This document shows, in pieces, positions 34,406 to 46,361 of a stretch of 64,000 nt of DNA. The notes under the pieces were generated by a model. The model was not told where the DNA came from and did not search any database. It worked only from the letters and a program-made list of their open reading frames with translations. The position numbers and the translations under genes are program-made. Within the stretch, counting starts at the first letter, position 1. The number at the start of each line of letters is the position of its first letter. Origin of the DNA: Tillus elongatus (taxonomy: Eukaryota > Arthropoda > Insecta > Coleoptera > Cleridae); the NCBI GenBank assembly GCA_964006375.1, contig OZ023265.1:159104118-159168117 (forward strand), given 5' to 3'.

Positions 34406-35349
34406 TATGTCACACCTATAACTAAAAAAAATAATGGACCGATTTTGATAAAACTTGGTGAGTACCTTCCTTTCACAAGTGGCTTGGATAAGTTCGTTAG
34501 CCAGGAAAATCCGCCGAGGTTTTCCCGGAAAATTTTGTGTTTTTTTTTTCGAAAAAAATCGAAAAAAAATTATTTCTCCGGAATTAACAAAGTAAGGGCA
34601 ACCAAATTTCACAAGCAGGTTTATATCATTAAGAAAATTTAGCTCTGTAGGTTAAAGGACAAAAAAGTTACAGGCATTTAAAGAACAATAAATTTGGGTT
34701 TTCCTCAAAACGTCAAAATCGCAATTTTAAACGTCAAAATTGGTGAGTACCTTCCTTTTGCTTGAATAAGTTCGTTAGCCAGGAAAATCCGCCGAGGTTT
34801 TCCCGAAAAATTTTATGTTTTCTTTCGAAAAAAAATATATATCTCCAAAATTAACAAAGTAAGGGCAACTAAATTTCATACGCGGGTTTATATCATTATA
34901 GGCAAGTTACCTACTAAAATTTACCTTCGTAGGTTAAAGGACAAAAAAGTTACAGGCATTCAAAGAAAAATACATTTGGCTTTTCCTCAAAACGTCAGAA
35001 TCGCGATTTTAAACGTCAAAATTGGTAATATTTAGGCAATGAATCTGACACTAATATGAGCTATGGAAGGAAAATGTCTGAAGAATAATGTTTTATAAAG
35101 CCTGAAGTCTTAATTTCAATCGTCATTGTCCTTCATTTTACTTATATATTCCCAGAAAATTCATTTCAAATAGACCCTTTCTCTGATGTTTTGGCTGTCG
35201 GTTTAGTTAAGTTGATGCTTTCGTTGTAGGTTTAGTGAAGTTTATGGTTTAACGGTTTATAATTTTTAGCTAATTTTCGTAGAACAAATTCGTTACTGCA
35301 TTTTAGCATATTTTATCGAAATATAATGCATGTTTGTAAGAAAAAATCT

Positions 35350-35792
35350 GGACACAGTAAGTGCGTTTTGGTAGCAAATTTTCATTAAATGCTCCAAATT
35401 TTAATAACTCATTTGCTATTAACGTAAGTTTTGTTGGTTAGGAAACCAACATTTAACTGTATTTTCGGAAAATTTTTGTATGAACGCAGCAAGGGCGTTT
35501 GGTTGCGACTTTTCATTAAATGTTTCAAATTTCAATAACTCAATTTGCTATTAACCTAAGGTTTATTGGCTAGGAGACCAGTTTTCTCATAAACATTTAA
35601 AGTTTATTTTCCGAAAAGTTTTGTACATTTTCAAATAATTATTTTGATAAAATATAATACACTGTTCCTACTATATAGGTTATACCGGTAACCAAATTGA
35701 TGCCTGCTCGCATTAGAGCAATATATTTGTAATTAAAAACATTTTAATGAAAATTCACTTCCATAACGCACTTGCTGCGTCCAGAGTTTTTT
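35350..35792. repeat. Inverted-repeat-bounded HLE distal module
   Basis: The distal-end motif occurs in opposite orientations at the two sides (cagtaagtgcgttttggtag at 35359; aacgcacttgctgcgtcc at 35771). Between them are 'ttcggaaaatttttgtat', 'aataactcaatttgctatta' and 'ggtaaccaaattgatgcctg'. The same module is at 37920-38217 and 41218-41597, so this piece may be separately mobile. Confidence 0.65.
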
Positions 35793-36222
35793 TATATATG
35801 TCACTTTAAAGCGTATTTCTATATTTCTCATATTGTATGTTTCAAACAGGAACCGTCTTCCGCTTAAAAGTAGAGATACCTACGTTTGTTAACCGTCCAA
35901 GCCTATCGAGCTTAATTTTCAGGCTCCTTGCTTGCGGTGGACCGGACTTCAGTGTAGTCTTGGACAAAAGCTAGATTCATACACTAGCGAATTGCGAAAT
36001 CGCCGCGAAACGTATTCCTATTGGTTTATTTAAAATAATATCGTAAAACTGTTGTTTTCTATTAGATTTTATTAATGTATTTTACTAATTTTTGTTTGCA
36101 TACAGTTAGACACGATCTAAATGTCTTCTCCACTTTTAAGTTTGTGTAGCCGCAATGTTAGTTAAAGCCCCCCTTTATTATACTTACTTAGCTTGTGCTT
36201 ATATATGTAACATAAAAATAAA
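35793..36222. other. Start of HLE-related subfamily B copy; no gene
   Basis: The part at about 36110-36205 ('cttttaagtttgtgta' and 'tatacttacttagcttgtgc') matches 43945-44008, so this is repeat sequence. The rest shows no gene. Confidence 0.5.
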
Positions 36223-36435
36223 TATAAAAAGTATGTTCTTCAGTTCTTCAGAAACATGCTTAGAACCCTCCTTGTATGCACAAGGCACAAAACAAATTTG
36301 TTGCAAATAACCCCCAAGAAAATTAAGGGACCCAGAATGAATGGGGGTGCTGGGCGGGGAGGAAATATGAGCGGGAAATGTTAAAAAACCATATTTCCTG
36401 TTTATCAATTGTTTTGTTTGAGTTTTGTATCCAAA

Positions 36436-36514
<79 letters not shown>

Positions 36515-36722
36515 GTATGTTCTTCAGTTCTTCAGAAACATGCTTAGAACCCTCCTTGTATGCACAAGGCACAAAACAAATTTGTTGCAAATAACCCCCA
36601 AGAAAATTAAGGGACCCAGAATGAATGGGGGTGCTGGGCGGGGAGGAAATATGAGCGGGAAATGTTAAAAAAACATATTTCCTGTTTATCAATTGTTTTG
36701 TTTGAGTTTTGTATCCAAATGA
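36223..36722 (+). repeat. Near-identical 216-bp direct repeat flanking (TA)n
   Basis: The segments 36223-36438 and 36507-36722 are identical except for one base in the 'gttaaaaaaNcatatttc' word. Each contains 'caagaaaattaagggaccca' and 'gtgctgggcggggagg'. They are separated by a pure TA tract (36438-36510). The unit is 284 bp. The sequence belongs to HLE subfamily B. The near identity indicates a recent tandem duplication that included the microsatellite. Confidence 0.92.
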
Positions 36723-36895
36723 CTGTATAAATATTTATTTTAGAAATCATGTTTTCGCGTGCCCTTTTTTACCCTATTTTGTACTGTTCCTAATTGAATT
36801 AATGTTTTATAACTTTTCATATAAGGCTAAATCACTATAATATATTATTCTTATGAAAATTCACTACCATAACGCACTTGCCGCGCCTCGAACTT
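36723..36895 (+). repeat. Distal end of the subfamily B copy
   Basis: It continues 'tataaatatttattttagaa' ... 'aaggctaaatcactataata' and ends with 'cactaccataacgcacttgc' (36862-36881). It matches 6903-7084 in reverse orientation. Confidence 0.75.
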
Positions 36896-37028
36896 TTAGT
36901 GAATTTAAAAAAATTCACTAATGAGGAGATCTCGACTTTTGAATTTTGAAAAAAATTCTTCAAATGAGCGCTATTTAGGACCCCTGGAACCCAAATCCGA
37001 GGTCGGTTTCAGACTTTAGACTTTATAT

Positions 37029-37105
<77 letters not shown>

Positions 37106-38222
37106 TATATATTTATGTCACACCTATAACTAAAAAAATAATGGACCGATTTTGATAAAATTTGGTGAGAACCTTCCTTTCGCGAGTGGCTTGGATAAGT
37201 TCGTTATCCAGGAAAATCCGCCTAGGTTTTCCCGGAAAATTTTGTGTTTTCTTTCAAAAAAAATGTATATCTCTGGAATTTACAAAGTAAGGGCAACGAA
37301 ATTTGGTACACGGGTTTAAATCGCTACCTACCAAAATTTAGCGCTGTATGTTAAAGGACAAAAAAGTTACAGGCATTTAAAGAAAAATAAATTTGGGTTT
37401 TCCTCAAAACGTCAAAGTCGCGGTTTAAACGTCAAAATTGTTAATATTTAGGCAATGAACCTGAAATTAATATGATCTATGGAAGGAAAATGTCTCAAGA
37501 ATAATGTTTTACAAAGCCTGAGCTCTTAGTTTCAATCGTCATTGTCCTTCATTTTACTAAAATATTCCCAGAAAATTCATTTCAAATAGACCCTTTCTCT
37601 GATGCTTTAGCAGTAGTGTTGGCTATAGAGTTTATCGTTTAATGGTATATCATTTTTGTCAAATTATCGTAAAAAATCATTAAAGCGCAATATATCCGTT
37701 ATTATGCAAGTTACGAAGAAAAGTTGTATACATTAATTGTAGGGTGTCTTAAGCTACATCTTAAAAAATATTTCCACAATTACAGGGTGGCCCATAAGTC
37801 GTTGGTGATTCAAATTTTCTTCTTTTTTAGTGATTTATTTAATCAAACACGCCCTATGTTATTGAATTTTTGTATTTTCCATCGAAATATAATACATCTT
37901 TGTAAGAAAAGAAATTCGGGACGCAGCAAGTGCGTTATGGTAGCGAATTTTCATTAAATGCTTCAAATTTTGAATCAATTTGCTATTAACCTATAAGGTC
38001 GACCAGAAAACCAGTTTTTTCGGGAACAATTTAACTTTACTTTCGGAAATTTTTGTACATTTTCAAACAATAAATTTATTTTGATGAAACATGGCACATT
38101 GTTTCTAATATATAGATTATACTGGTAACCAAATTTGGTGCCTGCTTTCTTAAAAAAACATATTTGCTGTTAGAAACATTTTAATGAAAATTCACTACCA
38201 TAACGCACTTGCTGCATGCCGA
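36896..38222 (+). mobile_element. HLE copy, full length, with (TA)n
   Basis: The copy starts with the palindrome (tttagtgaatttaaaaaaat + tcactaa, slightly eroded). The proximal block, the TA tract at 37032-37102, 'ataactaaaaaaataatgga', 'acgtcaaagtcgcgg' and 'cattgtccttcattttacta' follow. A sequence 'acagggtggcccataagtcg' (37783) looks like a mariner-type end embedded in the element. The distal module 37920-38217 is bounded by inverted copies of the distal motif. It finishes with 'aacgcacttgctgcatgccg'. It abuts the subfamily B copy on one side and a PLE fragment on the other. Confidence 0.78.
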
Positions 38223-38224
38223 AC

Positions 38225-38560
38225 TTTTTTTACATTGGCCCAATAATGAACTGCCCATAAGCGAAGGTGCTAAATACATACAACCACTATTATTTATATA
38301 TTTGGTGATATATGTACTTTCATATGCGTTTAATTGTCTCGGTTCTCTAACATTTTTTATTAGTTTTAAGTTTCCTTTATCTACGTGATGAATATTATTC
38401 AAAATATGTCAGGCAATGCATGACTTATCTAAAGTACTGTATCTCAATTGTGTTAAATGGTCCCTAAATATAGTTTCAAATTTAGTTTGCCCAACGTATT
38501 TAAGATCACAACCTTCATCATTTATTTCATAGATCCCGACATTTCACTCGTAGACTAAAT
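38225..38560 (-). pseudogene. Penelope-like GIY-YIG endonuclease end, second type
   Basis: On the - strand from about 38545 the frame gives 'GIYEINDEGCDLKYVGQTKF' and 'ETIFRDHLTQLRYSTLDKS'. After a stop, 'HILNNIHHVDKGNLKLIKNV' and 'REPRQLNAYESTYITKY' follow. The GIY...YVGQT...FRDH order and the 'LNAYES' motif are those of the PLE C-terminal nuclease. It belongs to a different PLE lineage from the IYIGKT copy at 13015-13290. It is truncated by the HLE end at 38222. Confidence 0.87.
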
Positions 38561-39765
38561 ATTATACACCAACTGACAGCTAAACAAAATAATATTTTAC
38601 TAATTGTTTATTTAAGTAATATATTTTACAACATTTATTATGTAGGAAAATATCAAAATTTGTATTATAATTTCGATGAACGATAGCTACATTGTGTTAT
38701 CTATCAGCATAAACATTCAATAATCAAATAAAAATTAGGTATGTGATTAAAAATTAACTTCACCATTGTGACCTGTGGAAAAAATACATCTTGTAAGGTC
38801 AAAAACTGAAAAGGAAGTGAGAGTTTACAACTATAAATGAACCCAGCTTCTGAGAAAATTAGATTTTAATTGTACAAAATGTGCGTTACAAGCAATAGGC
38901 CATTATTTTCAAAAAGCGTGTTGAAATTTTCAACCATTTCTTAAAACATTTCTACCACACTATAGTGGTGGTTAAGACTTGAAATTTGAATTAAGGACTA
39001 TTCAGTTTTAAGACCAAAAATTTAATGATAACTGGCATCAATGGCATAATTTTCAGCAAACATATACAGGACGGTCCCATAAAGACCGCACATTACAAAT
39101 ATATCAGCTAGTGGTGGTAGCTGAATTCTAAAAATTGATACAGCGACATATTCGTGGATGCTCTATGTATCTAACATAATGGCGTCATTCGGTCACTTCC
39201 GGTTATACAGGAGATCGGCATCGACTTTGTTATTTGTAATGAAACGTCCTATCTATTATTTTATTTAGATATCTTAAGTAAATAAAGCCTCCCGTGGATG
39301 ATGAAAAACTATTAGTTCAATGTTAAATTCATGTAATGGAAAATCCATGCAAATTGTCTATTGTCAAAAAGAATCTTTGGAGGCTGACAATCTAATGCGC
39401 CACTGTTAATAGCAAAATAAACTGAATGCTGATTTATATAAAAATAAGTGAGTTTTCGCTAATACAAAAATACATTTTTCCTAATGTAACTTGATGTTTC
39501 ATTATTTCGACTAATTTACAAGTACTTATAAGAATACACAAATTTTTGTTGTAAAAACCCTACATGTTTAGCTACCATTCTTACAAAATGCACATCAAAA
39601 ACTATTTCTAACATCGCAATTTGCAGTTGAATTGTTATACAGAGAAGTGATAAGGTTTAGAATAACAGGAATAAAATATAAAGGTGAACTTAAAAGAAAT
39701 ACGCTCGGGCACCTCAATTATTTTTTTAGTTGTGCAGTTTTTTACTAATACTAGTATACGAGTAT
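38561..39765. other. No gene recognised; possible transposon end near 39063
   Basis: No ORF is supported over 1.2 kb. At 39062 'atatacaggacggtcccata' resembles the terminal sequence of a mariner-type element (TA followed by CAGG...), but no partner end was found. Confidence 0.4.
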
Positions 39766-39916
39766 ACAGGGTGTTGGATAAATGAAATAACACGTCAACG
39801 ACACCTTTTTTAAATGTCACATCTTATATATTAGTGCATTTTTGGATTCCTTGGAAATTTCTAGATATGTTTCATGTATGATATGCTATACCTATCTTCA
39901 ACTGTTTACGAATTAT
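39766..39916 (+). mobile_element. Mariner-type terminal fragment
   Basis: It begins at a TA with 'cagggtgttggataaatgaa' and continues 'tttggattccttggaaattt' and 'tatcttcaactgttta'. The same sequence reversed forms the end of the mariner copy at 45250-45643. The fragment stops where HLE sequence begins (about 39917). Confidence 0.75.
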
Positions 39917-41597
39917 TACAATTGGAAATTTCGAAAAAAATTATATCTCCGGAATTAACAAAGTAGGGGCAACTAAATGTATTACACGTGTTTATGTCCT
40001 TATGGGTAAGTTATCTACCAAAATTTAGCTCTCAAGGTCAAAAGACAAAGAAGTTATAGGCATTTAAAGAAAAATAAATTGGTGTTTTCATCAAAACGTC
40101 AAAGTTGCGATTTAAAACGTCCAAATTTGCAACATTTAGCCAAATAACTTGAATCTAATACGGGTTATGGAAATAACATGTCTCAATAAGAATATTTTAC
40201 AAATCCTGAAGTCTTAGGTTCAACCGTCACTGTCCTTCATTTTACTAAAATATTTCCAGAAAATTCATTTCAAATAGACCCTTTCTCTGATGCTTGACAG
40301 TAGCTTTAGCTATAGAGTTTATCGTTTAATGGTATATAATTTTTGTCGAATTTTCGTAAAAAATCAATAAAAAAAGTAAAGCCCAATATACCCGTTATTA
40401 TACAAAATATGAAAAAAAAATGGTATATATTATTATATATGTCAAAGTTGCGATTTAAAACGTCCAAATTTGCAACATTTAGGCAAATAACTTAAATCTA
40501 ATACGGGTTATGGAAATAAAATGTCCCAAGAAGAATATTTTACAAACCTTGAAGTCTTAGTTTCAACCGTCATTGTCCTTCATTTTACTAAAATATTTCC
40601 AGAAAATTCATTTCAAATAGACCCTTTCTCTGATGCTTGGCAGTAGCTTTAGCTATAGAGTTTATCGTTTAACGGTATATAATTTTTGTCGAATTTTCGT
40701 AAAAAATCAATAAATAAAGTAAACCCCAATATATCCGTTATTATACAAAATATGAAAAAAATTGTATATATTAATTATAGGGTGCCTTGAGCTACATCTT
40801 ACAAAATTATTTCTACAATCACAGGGTGGCCCAAAGGTCGTTGGTGATACAAATTACCTTTTTTTTTTCAATCAAACACGCCTTATATTATTGCATTTTA
40901 CATCGAAATATAATGCATGTTTGTAAGAAAAGAAATTCTGGACGCAGCAAGTGCGTTATGGTAGCGAATTTTGATCAAATGCTTCATATTTGAATAGCTC
41001 AATTTGCTATTAACCTATAAGGTTGACCAAGAAACGAGTTTTTTTTTTCGGGAACACTTTAAGTTTACTTTCGGATATTTTTGTACATTTTCACACAATA
41101 AAGTTATTTGGATGAAACATGGCACGTTGTTTTTGCTAAATATTTTTAAATCGAACATCTCTTATGCATTTTTGCATTTTTCATCGAAATATAATACATG
41201 TTTGTGAGAAAAGAAATTCGGAACGTGGCAAAGTGCGTTTTGGTAGCGAATTTTGTGTGTGTTGTCTTGTTTCATGGCTGCGGTCGTCAGACCATTCGCA
41301 CATTTTTGGTAGCGAATTTTTATTAAATGCTTTAAATTTGAATAACTTAATTTTCTATTAACTTAAGATTCGTTGGCTAGGAAACCAGTTTTTTCAGGAA
41401 CATTTAAAATTTATTTTCGGAAACTTTTTGTATATTTTCATGTTATTTTGATGAGATATGGTGCATTATTTCTACTGTAATGTAGGTTATACTGGTAACT
41501 AAATTTGATGTCTGCTTTCATTAAAAAAATACATATTTGCTATTAAAAACATTTTACGAAAATTCACTTCCATAACGCATTTGCTGCATCCAGAGTT
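39917..41597 (+). mobile_element. HLE fragments with a 342-bp tandem duplication
   Basis: The HLE post-microsatellite block enters at 39930 ('tatatctccggaattaacaa'). The unit starting 'gtcaaagttgcgatttaaaa' is present at 40099 and 40441, exactly 342 bp apart, with few differences. Distal modules follow at 40933 and 41218-41597 with inverted distal motifs. The module at 41218 is interrupted by the tiny retroposon. No coding capacity. Confidence 0.75.
41255..41303 (-). mobile_element. Tiny retroposon-like insertion with 17-bp TSD
   Basis: Forty-nine base pairs reading, on the - strand, 'atgtgcgaatggtctgacga' and 'ccgcagccatgaaacaag', plus an AC-rich tail. They split an HLE distal motif. The 17-bp direct repeat TTTTGGTAGCGAATTTT flanks it at 41238-41254 and 41304-41320. 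It shares its core with 13696-13763. The duplicated target is native HLE sequence, so the insertion boundaries are unambiguous. Confidence 0.88.
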
Positions 41598-42730
41598 ATT
41601 TATTTTACTAAAATATTTTCGGAAAATCCATTTCAATAGACCGTTTATCTGATGCTTCGGCAGTAGTTTCCGCTATAGAGTTTATGGTTTAATAGTCTAT
41701 ATTTTAGCAAATTTTCGTAGAAAAAATTCCGCGACTTATGAATTTTTAAAATATTTCTTCAAATGAGTGCGAACTAGAACCCCTAAAACCCATATACAGG
41801 GTCAGTTTCCGTTTTTACCTGTTTACACATGTACAGGGTGGCGCTTTTCTACGGTAAAGCACAATATATGCGTTATTATACAAGATATGAGAAAAAAAGT
41901 ATGTACGTTAATTATAGGGTGTCTCGAGCTGTATCTTATATTTTGACAATCACAGGTTGGCCCATAAGTCGTTGCTGATACACGCTTAATTTTTTTTAAA
42001 GAACCCCCCCTTATGTTATTGCATTTTTGTGCTTTTCATCAAATTATAGTGCATGTTTGTAAGGAAAAAAATTAATACCGTTCATATTTTTTAAGTTATT
42101 TCAATTGTTTTGCAATTTTTCACGTTTGTGGCACATATTTTCAGCACATATCACAAATTATGATACGGCGTTTTTATAAATAGATAGCAGAGCCCCATGG
42201 AAATGACTCATTCAGAGAGCTTTTTCTTTGTATTACTCGTCGGAAAAATCGAGCAGTTTTTCTGGAACTTTTAAAGTTTATTTTCGGAGAATGTTTGTAC
42301 TTTTTGAAATAACAAAGCTATTTTAATGAAATGTGATACATTGTTAGCACTATATGGGTTATACTGTCAACCAAATGTCCTCGTAAAAACAAGACATATT
42401 TGACATTGAATACGTTTTTACGAAAATTCGCTACCATAACGCATTTGCTGCGTCCAGACTTTTTTTAATATTAACGTGTTTACAGATATTCCTATTATTC
42501 CAGACTTTATTTTCATTTATTTTATCATTTATATCAATGTAAAGGATGTTTAAATGAAATAACCCGTTATTTTTTGCAAATTTGAATTCTAGTGAAAATT
42601 CTAGGTATATCTAAGGTAATGTATCCCATACGCACCTAAAACCTACCTTTATTTAAATACAAGGGAAATAATACTTAAAACATTAACCAAATTTAATTGA
42701 ACGCAAATTATATACTATAAAAGCATATGG
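41598..42730 (+). mobile_element. Degraded HLE copies
   Basis: The proximal block reappears at 41726-41815 ('ccgcgacttatgaatttt', 'ttcttcaaatgagtgcgaac'). The distal module follows at about 42230-42465, ending 'aacgcatttgctgcgtcc'. A mariner-type end-like sequence 'gtaaaggatgtttaaatgaa' at 42539 resembles 39766. The (TA)n tract is missing here. No gene. Confidence 0.6.
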
Positions 42731-43085
42731 CTTCTCTGGCTTCACTGTTGCGTTTCGTTTCTGTAAATGAAGGACGTAGCGTAAGCTAACTGGAGCAAGT
42801 GGTCCTTCTGAATTGTAGATGTTCTAGGATGTTCTTCAACATTTCTGTGCCTAGTTTCGCTGCTTAACATCATCCTTAGAGGATTGAAGATCAGTTACAG
42901 AAACGTTGAATAACATCCTAGAGCATTTAAAATTCAGAAGGGCCACTTGCCCCAGTTAACTTACGCGCTGGCTACGTCCTTCAGTTACAGAAATGAAACC
43001 CAACAGTGAAGCCAGAGAAGTAGTCTCCAAGTTTGTATGTAATATGGACCAGTTTCACCAAGTAAGGGCAACAACAATCAATGAA
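42731..43085 (-). repeat. PLE-like terminal repeat in palindromic form, degenerate hammerhead
   Basis: The arms at about 42731-42847 and 42905-43023 are long imperfect reverse complements ('cttctctggcttcactgttg'). On the - strand the centre reads 'gatgatgttaagcagcgaaa' followed by 'ctaggcacagaaatg'. This parallels the hammerhead at 12011-12062, but the CTGATGA core is altered. The extension to 43085 ('cttacttggtgaaac' as complement) matches 11950. It is a second copy of that repeat family. Confidence 0.72.
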
Positions 43086-43639
43086 CTTATTCTTATTTGC
43101 AAGTCTTCTAAATGTTGTGGTTTATTTTTGTAAACTCTCTCTTTAACATAGCCCCATAAGGAAAAACATAGCCCCATAAAAAATCAAGTTGAGTAAAATC
43201 TGGTGATCTTGCTGGCCACTCAATTTCGCCCCGCTCCCCTGTCACACGATGAGGAAACGTATTGTCCAAATATCTTCGAACATTTGTGCTAAAATGGGCA
43301 AGAGCTCCATGATGCTGAAACCAAATCCTATCATCACACGTATCTGAAACATCTTGAATTGGAAATAGTGGAATTAAGGCAGGTACAAGTTCCTCTTCTG
43401 GAAATGACAGGTATCGCTTACCAGTCAATGTTCCCTCCAAAAAAACTGCATGATGATTTTATTCTCAACAATCCCCGCCAAACATTAATTTTATCTTGAT
43501 ACTGCGTATGACCCTTGTGGAATTTTATTTGACCAATACCGAAAATTTTACTTTGTCATTAAGGCAAAAGGTGGCTTTATACGAAGAAAAAAAACACGTT
43601 TCTTACAAAATTCTTATAATTTTGACAGATATCCAATAT

Positions 43640-44007
43640 CATGATACAAGTCACGAGAGATATGATAATGAGACTGCCTATTTTTAGAACAGTCACGCGC
43701 ATGGTGTCAAGTGGTGAGTCTAATGCAACAATAATATACCGTCGTACAGTGGGGTTTGACGTTTCATCACAACCTGTTAACAAATTACGTATTTTACTAA
43801 TATTTAAGTGCATGCAATTGGAGGTAATTTTTAAGATCAGAATACTATTCTGTGATTATGTGGCATGATGATCAAATCAAGTTTATGAATGTAAACGCCC
43901 TCTAAATATCTGCGAACGTGTTCCCTACTTTTTAAAGTTTGTGTATCCCCTTGTGTATCCCCAATGCTAATTGAGGGTTCCCCTTAATTATTATACTTGT
44001 CTTGTGC

Positions 44008-44094
<87 letters not shown>

Positions 44095-44978
44095 ATATAA
44101 AATAAAAAATATTAAATTTAGTGCTGCGTTCTATATTATCTGAAAAAGACAATATAGGCGACGAAGTGAAATGTAACTTCAACCGCATTAAACTGACGTA
44201 TATAAACTTTTTGATTGCGAATAACTTTGTTTTAAGCGTGTAGTTGGACTTATATAACGTTACTCATCACGTGACGTCATTGGAGGGGGCGGGGCATATG
44301 CGCAATATCATATATCTTCTAAGTCATTATATCATGATCCAATATAACCTCACAAAACTGATTCCTTCTGTCCGGATCATTGTCATATAGTTCTTAAACT
44401 GTTTTCAGTTTATAAGGACGCTACTTTTCTTTTCTTAAGAACTTCATAGTAGTTGAATGATCCACATCAATGTTATCTTGGTTTCAAAGACATCTTGTAC
44501 TTGAATGAGGATTCTCTTCCAGCAACATTAAAATATCAATATTAGTGTCGTCAGTGATCGCCATGCTATAATGACTTGGAAGAGATATGATATTGCGCAT
44601 AAGCCCCGCCCCCCTCCTATGGCGTCACGTGGTGAGTAACGTTACAGAAGTCCAACTACACACTTAAAACAAAGTCATTCGCAATTAAAAAGTTTCTATA
44701 CATCACTTTAATGCGGTTGAAGTTACGCCTATATTGTCTTTTTCAGATAATATAGATCGCAGCACTAAATTTAATCGTTTTCACTTTTATTACTTCCAAC
44801 TATATGCACTTAAATATTAGTAAAATACGTAATTTGTTAAGAGGTTGTGATGAAACGTCAAACCCCACTGCACGACAGCATATTATTGTTGCATTGGACT
44901 CACCACTTGACACCATGCGCGTGACTGGTCTAAAAATAGGTAGTCTGAATATCATATCTCTCGTTATTTGTATCATGA
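43640..44978. mobile_element. Foldback element with ~400-bp inverted arms
   Basis: The outer arm segments 43640-43830 and 44790-44978 are reverse complements ('cacgcgcatggtgtcaagtg'). The inner segments 44114-44330 and 44565-44778 are too ('gcagcactaaatttaa', 'gcgcaatatcatat', 'aactacacacttaaaacaaa'). The left arm carries an extra insertion of about 270 bp (43835-44105) holding a subfamily B fragment and a (TA)n tract. The arms contain open frames in mirror image, which are not genes. No clear target duplication was identified. Confidence 0.85.
44009..44083. repeat. (TA)n microsatellite
   Basis: TA tract followed by TATG repeats; it belongs to the repeat inserted in the left arm of the foldback element. 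Confidence 0.93.
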
Positions 44979-45236
44979 GTGATCCCTAGTCGTCCAGAAC
45001 TTGGTTTGTCTCTGACATGTCCGAAATTATTAAAGTTCTTTATGAATGTAATTAAGTGTCTGATGGCTGGTCTCTCGGGTTATTTATTATTGATAATCTC
45101 ACAAACTTGGTTTTGTGTTCGACATTAATCTCCACAACCAGCCTTAATGAGGATGTAGATGCTTTGAGTTTCTGTTAAGAACATTTTTATATAATAATAC
45201 AAATTAATAAAATAATCACAAGGCGTTTGTCAAAAA

Positions 45237-45643
45237 ATGAATTAGATTTACAACTAATGCCATCACTATGAACACCGCTAATGTCATTATGGCCCACATG
45301 ATTCTGGCTACGCTTGCGGCGATACGGAAAATTACCCCAAATATTGTTACTAACGTCCAAATAGAGTTTTTGGATAGATTGGGTCGTTGTGAAGCTGTGA
45401 ACAGATTAACTTTTCAACACAAAAAAAACGCTCGAAAAATTGGATTTTTATTTTTGTTTTCATTGAAAATCCCTAATTTTCATGTCAATAGTTATTCATA
45501 AACAGTTGAAGATAGGTATAAAACATCATACATGAAACATATCTAGAAGTTTCCAAGGAACCAAAAAATGCAATAATATACGGGGTGTTCCATTTAAAAG
45601 TTGACGTTGACGTGATATTTCATCTATGCAACACCCTAATATA
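45237..45643 (+). pseudogene. mariner-like transposase C-terminal end and element terminus
   Basis: The + frame reads 'ITPNIVTNVQIEFLDRLGRC' then 'EAVNRLTFQH', the last conserved block of DDE_3 mariners (R..LC..VNGGHFEH type). The terminus 'gcaacaccctaatata' (about 45628-45643) is the reverse complement of a CAGGGTGTT-type mariner end. Part of the 3' region matches 39766-39916. The 5' part of the element is absent. Confidence 0.78.
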
Positions 45644-46361
45644 CTAGTATTAGCTAAAAAAATGCAGAATTAAAAATAAATATTGACGTGTCCGACTGTT
45701 TTTATTTTAAGTTAACCCGTATACAGATATTCCTGTTAATCTTAACTTTAGCACGACCTTGTACAAATAACAATGATTTTTCAAAAGATTTCTTCTTTTA
45801 TCTGTGAGTCAAACATTAGCGAGTAGTACTTACGTCTATACCCAATTTTTTACAAGGGAGAAATGTTCCTATACAGGTTATTATTAGCGATGCACAGTTG
45901 TTATTTTTAATTATCCATGGAAATTTTATTTTTTTAATTTTTGTAAAATATATTTCCTACTTTTTTTCACTTTCTACAGGACACCTAGAACATCTAATTT
46001 CTGCCATTTAATATCTTAATGTTAATATATTCTTTTGATCATGACATTTTGGGGTACCAGTTTCCAACTGGCACATGCCCAAGGGGTATCCAGATCCTTA
46101 TCATTCTTGATAATGTATATTTATATCAGAGCGACAAATTGAAAATTCAAACCATTCTTCTGTTATTCGTTGTGCCGTTACCCAGGATATTGTTTTTCAT
46201 ATAAGACATAAGAAATGTGATTAATATCGTGTTTTGTTTGTTTTGTGTAACCTGGCAATTACTAGACCTTCAGTATTTATGCCACAATATATGAAGAATA
46301 GACAACATATGAAAATGACAAAATACAAACAGAAAACCGCCATAATGGCACACTGATGACG
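45644..46361. other. Intergenic; includes 3' flank of host gene 2
   Basis: No repeat or gene is recognised. The 3' untranslated region of the - strand gene to the right should begin just below 46362. No canonical AATAAA is evident nearby. Confidence 0.45.

Larger units (their letters stand above)
43100..45190 (-). pseudogene. mariner-like transposase split by a foldback element
   Basis: The N-terminal helix-turn-helix part lies at 45190-44995 ('ETQSIYILIKAGCGD', 'PERPAIRHLITFIKNF', 'NNFGHVRDKPSSGRLG'). The catalytic part is at 43636-43108: 'ICQNYKNFVRNVFF', 'KINVWRGLL', 'FPEEELVPALIPLFPIQDV', 'ALAHFSTNVRRYLDNTFPHR' and 'WPARSPDFTQLDFLWGY'. Both pieces are on the - strand in the right order. 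The 1.34-kb inverted repeat at 43640-44978 sits between them, and the residues linking them (second HTH helix and start of the catalytic core) are missing. At least two frameshifts occur in the catalytic part. It is the DUF4817/DDE_3 type of insect mariner. Confidence 0.85.

Noticed and set aside
43577..44989. Two similar ORFs beginning MHLNISKIRNLL on opposite strands
   Set aside because: They are the same sequence in the two arms of the foldback element; no family match, so not genes.
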